A model generated the notes under the pieces. It ran no database searches, had not been told where the DNA came from, and saw only the letters and a list, made by a program, of their open reading frames with translations. 56,131 bases of DNA from an uncultured Verrucomicrobiota bacterium (lineage in GTDB: Bacteria; Verrucomicrobiota; Kiritimatiellia; RFP12; UBA1067): assembly GCA_947305775.1 (NCBI GenBank), contig CAMZEN010000012.1:1-56131 (forward strand), given 5' to 3'. Shown piece after piece: positions 51,433 through 56,131 of this stretch. Made by a program: the position numbers and the translations under genes. Within the stretch, counting starts at the first letter, position 1. The number at the start of each line of letters is the position of its first letter.

Positions 51433-52566
51433 ATGAACATCACAGTCAGCCAGATCGAGAAGATTAACGCCGTAGAGGGGCAGAAGATGGAGTTCAAGAC
51501 TTCGGCGTTCTATGCGCCGGGCGAACACAACCCCGGCTTAAAGCAAATGCGCACGATCGCCGAGACGGTGGCGTCGTTCATGAACGCCGATGGCGGAGTT
51601 CTGGTAATTGGCGTAAAGGACGACGGCACGGTTGTCGGAATCGACAAGGACCTTGACGTTCTTGGACTTCAGCCGTCCAGCGTCGCTTTGCACCTGCCGC
51701 AGATGGATGACTCGACTTTCACGTACGGAGCCTCTCATGACAAGTACCAGCTGAAGTTGCGGAACATGCTGAAGGCATTTCTCGGCCCTAACCACATGAA
51801 GTATCTTGGCGAGATCAAGTTCGGCAAGGTGCCAACTCGCCCGTCGAAGGCTCTCTCGTCAAGTATATGCTGTGTCGTCGAAGTCAAGAAGTGCGACGAG
51901 AGCGACTTTGTCTATTGCAGCGAGAAGTATGCGGCCAATGGCCCCGCCATTGACGAGATATTCGTACGCAGCGGCAACCAGAAGCGTAAACTGCATGGCG
52001 CTGAACGCGATGTGTTCGTAAGGGATCGCGTCATGGCTGGATTCAATGTCCAGAAAGAAGCCGTCCGTGCGGCCATTGCGGCGGCGGGTTCAGGAACGGA
52101 CTATGCAGCGGTCATGGACTCGGTACGTGAATTGCTCTCTCGCCTCGACGGACAGCATCTTGCAGGTGCGGAGATCACTGTAACTGGCGGACATCCGTTT
52201 ACGCAAGAAGCTGTTACTGCGGCGAACAAGCCGAAGTCTCTTGCGTGGGAGGGATGTCATTATGCAGAGACATCTGGCTGGCAGCAGTTGGTGCTGAAGG
52301 TTCTTGAGAAGTTGCAGGAAATCGACGCGGCGAAATACGATGAGCTTGCTGACGACGCGGCGTTCAAGAAGCATCTTGTTAAGATACAGAAGCCGAAAGA
52401 GAAACATCCCGACTGTTATCCGACCAAGTTCGGTGCGGACGGAAAAATACGCGTCAAGAAGTCGCTCGGCGGTAAGATATATCTATGGCGCGAAGACATG
52501 GTGCTTCGCAAACTGATCGCCGCCTTCGGCGTGGATGTCGGCAAGTTCATGTTTGTGGCGGGATGA
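51433..52566 (+). CDS. AlbA_2 (Schlafen-like) domain protein
   Basis: 377 residues. The AlbA_2 domain fills about 10-190: EGQKMEFKTSAF, then IAETVASFMNADGGVLVIGV and DDGTVVGIDKDL, and a later strand set ending EIFVRSGNQKRKL. The C-terminal ~180 residues are unassigned and basic. It is a different protein from the AlbA_2 ATPase at 45106, lacking the GHKL part. It is followed 23 bases later by an ASCH-domain gene, probably in one unit. Confidence 0.8.
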   Translation: MNITVSQIEKINAVEGQKMEFKTSAFYAPGEHNPGLKQMRTIAETVASFMNADGGVLVIGVKDDGTVVGIDKDLDVLGLQPSSVALHLPQMDDSTFTYGASHDKYQLKLRNMLKAFLGPNHMKYLGEIKFGKVPTRPSKALSSSICCVVEVKKCDESDFVYCSEKYAANGPAIDEIFVRSGNQKRKLHGAERDVFVRDRVMAGFNVQKEAVRAAIAAAGSGTDYAAVMDSVRELLSRLDGQHLAGAEITVTGGHPFTQEAVTAANKPKSLAWEGCHYAETSGWQQLVLKVLEKLQEIDAAKYDELADDAAFKKHLVKIQKPKEKHPDCYPTKFGADGKIRVKKSLGGKIYLWREDMVLRKLIAAFGVDVGKFMFVAG

Positions 52567-52589
52567 TACTTAATCGGAGGGGGTGAAAC

Positions 52590-53324
52590 ATGAGGAAGCT
52601 TTTGAAAAAGGATTATGAGCTGGTCGACAATGTTGTGTTTCCCATCGTGGAGCGGTGTGGGCTGGAGGGTTGCGAGACGGACATGGGTAATCCGTTCCTC
52701 TTCCTGTTCTATGTTCCCGAGGGGAACGCCGAGGCGAAGGTCGTTGCCGCTGCGAACGAGACATTCCACAAGCTCGGCGTCCTGCCGGCGGAGAGGACGT
52801 TGCAGATAGGCGAGGGAAGCGACTATTGCTATGTAACCGAGTCAGAGAGCGGTGATTACATGCTGGCGTTCAACCATCCCGTGGCGATGTCGTTCAAGGA
52901 AGGCGACGAGGAGTATCAGTTCACCATAAAGTACGATAGCGAGCAGCAGGCGGCGGAGGCGCTGGCCTGGGAAGCGGAAACCCTGGCGCTTGTCGACGGC
53001 ATTAAGAAGGGTCGGTTGAAGGTGAAGAGTCCCGACGGTTACCTCGTCCTCGCTGGAGAGTTCTATGACGCGATCGAGTTGGGCGAGAAGACAATCGAGT
53101 ATCGAGACTTCACGAAGTACAACATCAATCGGACGATCGGGCTAAAGACTGTTCGCTTCAACCGCGGCTATGGTTCGAAGGGCAAACCGCCGAAGCAGAT
53201 GAAGTGGGAGGTTAAGAAAGTGGTCCTCCTCGACGATGAAGAGAACGAATGCGATCCGTTCAGCGTTCCGGAAGACTTCTGGCCTGTCACGATTGCAATA
53301 CATCTCGGCAAGAGGATTCAATGA
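52590..53324 (+). CDS. Hypothetical protein with C-terminal ASCH-like domain
   Basis: 244 residues. The last ~105 residues look like an ASCH/PUA-like RNA- or modified-base-binding domain: LVLAGEFYDAIELGEKTIEY, RDF, RFNRGYG, and WEVKKVVLL before a closing strand VTIAIHLGKRI. The N-terminal ~135 residues are acidic and unrecognised. GGAGGGGGTGAA gives a strong ribosome binding site. ASCH-type domains occur in defence islands as readers or modifiers of RNA; its role here is not known. Confidence 0.65.
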   Translation: MRKLLKKDYELVDNVVFPIVERCGLEGCETDMGNPFLFLFYVPEGNAEAKVVAAANETFHKLGVLPAERTLQIGEGSDYCYVTESESGDYMLAFNHPVAMSFKEGDEEYQFTIKYDSEQQAAEALAWEAETLALVDGIKKGRLKVKSPDGYLVLAGEFYDAIELGEKTIEYRDFTKYNINRTIGLKTVRFNRGYGSKGKPPKQMKWEVKKVVLLDDEENECDPFSVPEDFWPVTIAIHLGKRIQ

Positions 53325-53389
53325 GAGGATCGAATTGAGTGCCGCTCTTTGGAGTCTCCTTGGAAAGAAAGGAAAAAAACGACGTGCCG

Positions 53390-54748
53390 ATGAGAGCCTA
53401 TTTCAGTATTCGTGCATTCAACAACAATGAATATGCGTGGCCTGATCCTCTTGGAGACAAGGGAGAGGCTGCTGTTGTCATTGAGGACGTCGGCGACTCC
53501 CTTGAATGTGGACGGTTATTCGCATATACGGATAATTATCCGTACTTCTGGATTGAATTCTTCGCTGAGAACACTCATTTTTGTGCAGAGCATCGGCACT
53601 CTCGTCTTTATTGGGATGGGTGCGTTTGGACGCATACGTTGCTTGAAGACTTCAAATATCTCTTGGAAGATCGTGTGCGGTTGTTTGTAAATGGCCGACA
53701 TCTACTTGATGTAGGTTATGAGCAGTTTGCACGGGTTGTAAAAAACACGAAGAAGGGTGATTACGAGCCGCAGTATAAATGTACGGTTGCGGTAATCGAT
53801 CCGAGGGTTCGCTTTTTGGCGCTTGCCTCGCTTGCCTATTTCGACGAGAAAGGTGCGAAAGCAAAATGTGAACTATATAAGCGGCTGAATCCAACGAGGC
53901 AAGAGGCGATGGCAGTGCTGCGGCGGTTCGGGCTTGATGTCGAGTTCGGCCCGAACAAGGCTGACGAGGACGCCGTATATGGTCATCTAAACGACTTCTG
54001 CTCCGCAAGTAAGAATGAGACCCCTGCGCAGATACTCGGGCGGACAATTCCGCTTCGTGTAGAATGTGAAGAGCCCGTGGAGCCGGGTAATTTGGATGCG
54101 GGAACGCTGGCGTTGACCCTGGCAAACGAGCAGGTAGGTGTCGTACTGAGAGGTGTTGAGACGATAGGTGGCGTTCGCAAGACATACGCGTTCAGAGTTC
54201 CGACAGATTGGGCTCGAAAGAGCGTTGTGAATATCATCGAAAAGATGTCTGTCGCGCCGACGATGCCGACGGATCGTGAAGGGAGTCCAAATAGGAGCGA
54301 GATACGAATTATCAAGTGGGATGGTGTCTTTTCGGCGGCATGGGGCGGTGTGATCGGTGGAACGTGGCATCCACTTGTTCGCATGGCGAAGAAGCTCCGC
54401 CTTGTTTATGACATGCTGAAAGAGGATGCTGCGACGGGTGTTGAGGAATCTGCGATTCGCCTGGTAGGAGAGTTCAAGATTGCAAATACCCCTATGGATT
54501 ACATCGTGTCGTCATTGGTATTCCAGGTAGGGAAGGAGCTTTTGCTTTGCCGTAGTCCGAACGGAGAAAAGTCTATTCAGGTACAGAACCCCCAAGACGG
54601 TCATGTCTTAGGTGTAGTTTCTTCGATGTTTAGCGATGTTCTTGATGCGCTTCTTGAAAACGATAGCGACATCAAAGCGAGGATCGAATCGTCCTGCAGC
54701 CATCAGGGAAAGCCCTCTGCCTGCGTAGTGGTTGTTAGGGGAAAATAG
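53390..54748 (+). CDS. Hypothetical protein
   Basis: 452 residues from the ATG at 53390 (a GTG at 53339 would add 17). Not recognised. It starts MRAYFSIRAFNNNEYAWPDP with many aromatic residues in the first 130, then a basic helical part. The last ~200 are mixed (SEIRIIKWDGVFSAAWGGVI; YIVSSLVFQVGKELLLC). No membrane helices. DNA is less GC-rich than the left half of the window, which suggests recent acquisition. Confidence 0.65.
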   Translation: MRAYFSIRAFNNNEYAWPDPLGDKGEAAVVIEDVGDSLECGRLFAYTDNYPYFWIEFFAENTHFCAEHRHSRLYWDGCVWTHTLLEDFKYLLEDRVRLFVNGRHLLDVGYEQFARVVKNTKKGDYEPQYKCTVAVIDPRVRFLALASLAYFDEKGAKAKCELYKRLNPTRQEAMAVLRRFGLDVEFGPNKADEDAVYGHLNDFCSASKNETPAQILGRTIPLRVECEEPVEPGNLDAGTLALTLANEQVGVVLRGVETIGGVRKTYAFRVPTDWARKSVVNIIEKMSVAPTMPTDREGSPNRSEIRIIKWDGVFSAAWGGVIGGTWHPLVRMAKKLRLVYDMLKEDAATGVEESAIRLVGEFKIANTPMDYIVSSLVFQVGKELLLCRSPNGEKSIQVQNPQDGHVLGVVSSMFSDVLDALLENDSDIKARIESSCSHQGKPSACVVVVRGK

Positions 54749-54772
54749 GATGTTAACGCTGGAGGTTGAAAA

Positions 54773-55009
54773 ATGAGATCTGTGATTGTTGCTATGATCA
54801 TTACCATAGCCGGAGCAATGTCGGCGAAAGCGGACTACTGGACGACGTTCTGCAAGACGCCGGGCGGGCAGCAGTATTCGCAGGTCGGGTACGTGAAGCC
54901 CGATGAGGACGGTTTCGTGACAATCAAGGCCGGTGCAGTAACGGTCGTCGTATACAAGACCCAGGTCTGGTATCAGAAGATACCTGGCACGGCGCCGCAG
55001 ATGCTGTAA
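54773..55009 (+). CDS. Small secreted hypothetical protein
   Basis: 78 residues with a signal peptide (MRSVIVAMIITIAGAMSAKA) and a likely cleavage before DYW. The mature ~58 residues are beta-rich (VGYVKPDEDGFVTIKAG, VTVVVYKTQVWYQKIPG) with one cysteine. It has a good GGAGG site at 54762-54766. No family recognised. Confidence 0.65.
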   Translation: MRSVIVAMIITIAGAMSAKADYWTTFCKTPGGQQYSQVGYVKPDEDGFVTIKAGAVTVVVYKTQVWYQKIPGTAPQML

Positions 55010-55023
55010 TGTGGAGGTGGAGC

Positions 55024-55202
55024 ATGAGCGAACGGAATCTATATCGCGGTATGGTCGATTCAGTCGGAATGACCGTGACGGACATCACAATGGCGAATTC
55101 CCTGACTTGGCTGGATGCATTGGTGTTCTTATCGTAGTGCTTTTCGTTGGTGCCATCATATGGTATTTGCTTGCGACAGAAGTTCACTCGTATCCACTAT
55201 GA
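55024..55202 (+). pseudogene. Frameshifted small membrane protein gene
   Basis: An ATG at 55024 with GGAGGTGGAG before it reads MSERNLYRGMVDSVGMTVTD and stops at 55138. In the next frame the sequence goes on with a clear membrane helix (CIGVLIVVLFVGAIIWYLLA) to TGA at 55202, overlapping the next ATG (ATGA). The good start and good end lie in different frames, which points to an indel near 55105-55120. Sequencing error is possible. Confidence 0.5.
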
Positions 55203-55664
55203 GGACAATTGCCATGTTGCACGATTACAAGCAGCAAAAGAAATTCATTCTTAAGTGCCTAGGGACAATAGGGTTCCGAAATGTCTTCATGGATCACATA
55301 TCGATTCGCCAACCGTTGCTATGGGATGGGTACAAGATTGCAGAGTTCTTCAATTCCGGGGAAAAGGAATTTGATGCTGTCAAGTTTCTTGCGTTGAAGT
55401 TCAATCATGTTGCTAGAACATTATCTTTCCCAAGGAAACCAATCCCATTGCATGAGGAAGTATTGGTCTGATCGGTTTGAAAAGGCAGAGAAGAATCCCG
55501 AACTTATTTTGGCTCTCTCGTTCTATGCCAATGGATTTGCATCGTTCAAGACAAAATCCAATCACGGGCCGAATGCCGAATCCAAAAATGCGGAATGCCT
55601 GTTTAACATTGTTAATCATGCGACCTATTGGTTTGCGGAGTTTGGCCTATTGGCACCCCATTAA
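55199..55664 (+). pseudogene. Probable frameshifted hypothetical gene (two overlapping halves)
   Basis: The first frame (55199-55471, 90 codons) reads MLHDYKQQKKFILKCLGTIG near its start and ends HEEVLV. The second (ATG 55452 to 55664, 70 codons) reads RFEKAEKNPELILALSFYA, then ECLFNIVNHATYWFAEFGLL. No ribosome binding site precedes the second. The two read like one ~150-residue protein broken by a frameshift around 55440-55475. Not recognised. Confidence 0.45.
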
Positions 55665-55671
55665 GCAACTC

Positions 55672-55725
55672 TTGCGCACCAAGGGAAATTTTGCTGCGCA
55701 CCATTTACTCTTTTGCTGCGCAGCA
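55672..55725. repeat. Second GCGC-centred array with 22-bp period
   Basis: TTGCGCACC, GCTGCGCACC and TGCTGCGCAGCA have GCGC centres at 55675.5, 55697.5 and 55719.5, again exactly 22 bp apart. The first two match the GCGCACC arm and the third the palindrome of the array at 1207-1283. It lies in non-coding DNA behind decayed genes. Confidence 0.8.
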
Positions 55726-55754
55726 GGCGTCTTGGAAGAGCGTACGCTGCAACT

Positions 55755-55830
55755 TGGGAGAGCGGGCGTCTCGCCCGCTCATAAGAAGGGATAATCTTCC
55801 ATCTACGCGGGCGAGACGCCCGCGCTCCCA
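55755..55830. repeat. Inverted pair of GC-rich palindromic repeats
   Basis: GAGCGGGCG-TCT-CGCCCGCTC at 55760-55780 (preceded by TGGGA) and the opposite-orientation copy CGCGGGCG-AGA-CGCCCGCG at 55806-55824 (followed by CTCCCA). Each folds on itself, and the two can also pair with each other across 25 bases. Resembles dispersed REP-like palindromes. Confidence 0.8.
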
Positions 55831-55917
55831 GTGATTCGCCCTCTCTCCTAAGACCAAAATCACAACTATATATGGCCTTATCAATAAACGCACTAGGGCG
55901 AACCACAACAGCCCTAC

Positions 55918-55999
55918 CGGACCATAACTCAGACGATGCCGGATCATAACCCATACGGTAAGGTCAAATCCGTTTGCCCTAGCGGACAATAACCCATAC
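55918..55999. repeat. Imperfect repeat CGGA-x-CATAACCCATAC
   Basis: CGGACCATAACTCA (55918), CGGATCATAACCCATAC (55940) and CGGACAATAACCCATAC (55983). The first two are 22 bp apart and the third 43 bp further. The stretch 55831-56017 shows no gene. Function unknown. Confidence 0.5.
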
Positions 56000-56017
56000 C
56001 TCTAGGGGCGTGGTACT

Positions 56018-56048
56018 TGGGAGAGCGGGCGTCTCGCCCGCTCTCCCA
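56018..56048. repeat. Third GC palindrome, perfect 14-bp stem
   Basis: TGGGAGAGCGGGCG, loop TCT, CGCCCGCTCTCCCA. The stem extends through GTAC/GTAC with one bulge. Same family as the pair at 55755-55830. No coding sequence is seen from here to the window end. Confidence 0.85.
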
Positions 56049-56131
56049 GTACAGGGACATTAAAATCGTAGTGCTGGTGGTGACTTGTAAAGAGGGTGGG
56101 TCAGCAAAAACTCCTTAAGCCGCTTTGGCCA

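Noticed and set aside
55661..55954. 97-codon minus-strand frame across the terminal repeats
   Set aside because: Its arginine-rich sequence arises from translating the GC palindromes and is a known kind of annotation artefact.

Overview
The window looks like a chromosomal stretch of an anaerobic, fermentative Gram-negative bacterium, most likely of the PVC superphylum (Kiritimatiellota, Verrucomicrobia or Lentisphaerae). The supporting signs are an RNF complex, the hydrogenase maturase HydF, RND efflux with an outer-membrane lipoprotein, an LpxL-type acyltransferase, a 29-residue AURKAIP1/COX24-type mini-protein, and intergenic GCGGGCG-TCT-CGCCCGC palindromes. The taxon is an inference from gene content only. 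Promoters are unusually readable: nearly all carry TGN-TATAAT or TGN-TACAAT, and several -10 boxes are built into the TAA stop of the gene upstream.

Layout, left half (1-31.7 kb, housekeeping). The window opens in the 3' part of a 23S rRNA gene followed by 5S. A 22-bp-period palindrome array and a consensus promoter then precede hisG, a COX24 mini-protein, thiN, maf, folB and murI, a tightly overlapping run. Next come rnfABCDG (no rnfE seen) with an LpxL-like gene, proC, a nadD fused to a ferredoxin:thioredoxin-reductase-like domain, and alr. An XRE-cupin regulator, accD, accA, hydF, a PHP phosphatase and a SpoIIE-type phosphatase follow. Then there is mrp, a convergent Orn/Lys/Arg decarboxylase, gltX, a three-gene RND efflux operon, a double-GT2 glycosyltransferase and tRNA-Val(CAC) with its terminator.

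Right half (31.7-56.1 kb, accessory). Immediately 3' of the tRNA the content changes. First is an ADP-ribose module: an NrtR-type Nudix regulator is transcribed divergently from a small unknown protein, an ADP-ribosylglycohydrolase and another unknown protein. Three near-identical promoter/operator boxes (TTGC-N10-GCAA overlapping the -35) lie before nrtR, before the divergent operon and before a truncated second glycohydrolase, which defines a local regulon. The divergent operon also has a ~190-nt leader that can fold into a closed multi-hairpin RNA ending next to the ribosome binding site.

sbcD-sbcC follow, then a probable defence operon: an AIPR/DGQHR-like protein (preceded by another structured leader), a PLD-nuclease/SNF2-type helicase, an AlbA_2/RecG-like ATPase and a 1103-residue N6-adenine methyltransferase with an AT-rich putative specificity region. 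Behind it lie a Bro-N remnant, a self-inhibited Fic protein, a second AlbA_2 protein, an ASCH-domain protein, unknown and decaying small genes, and a repeat-rich end with a second 22-bp-period array and large GC hairpins.

The best candidates for undescribed biology are the two structured leaders, the 22-bp-period palindrome arrays, the NadD-FTR fusion, and the AIPR-helicase-ATPase-methylase operon.
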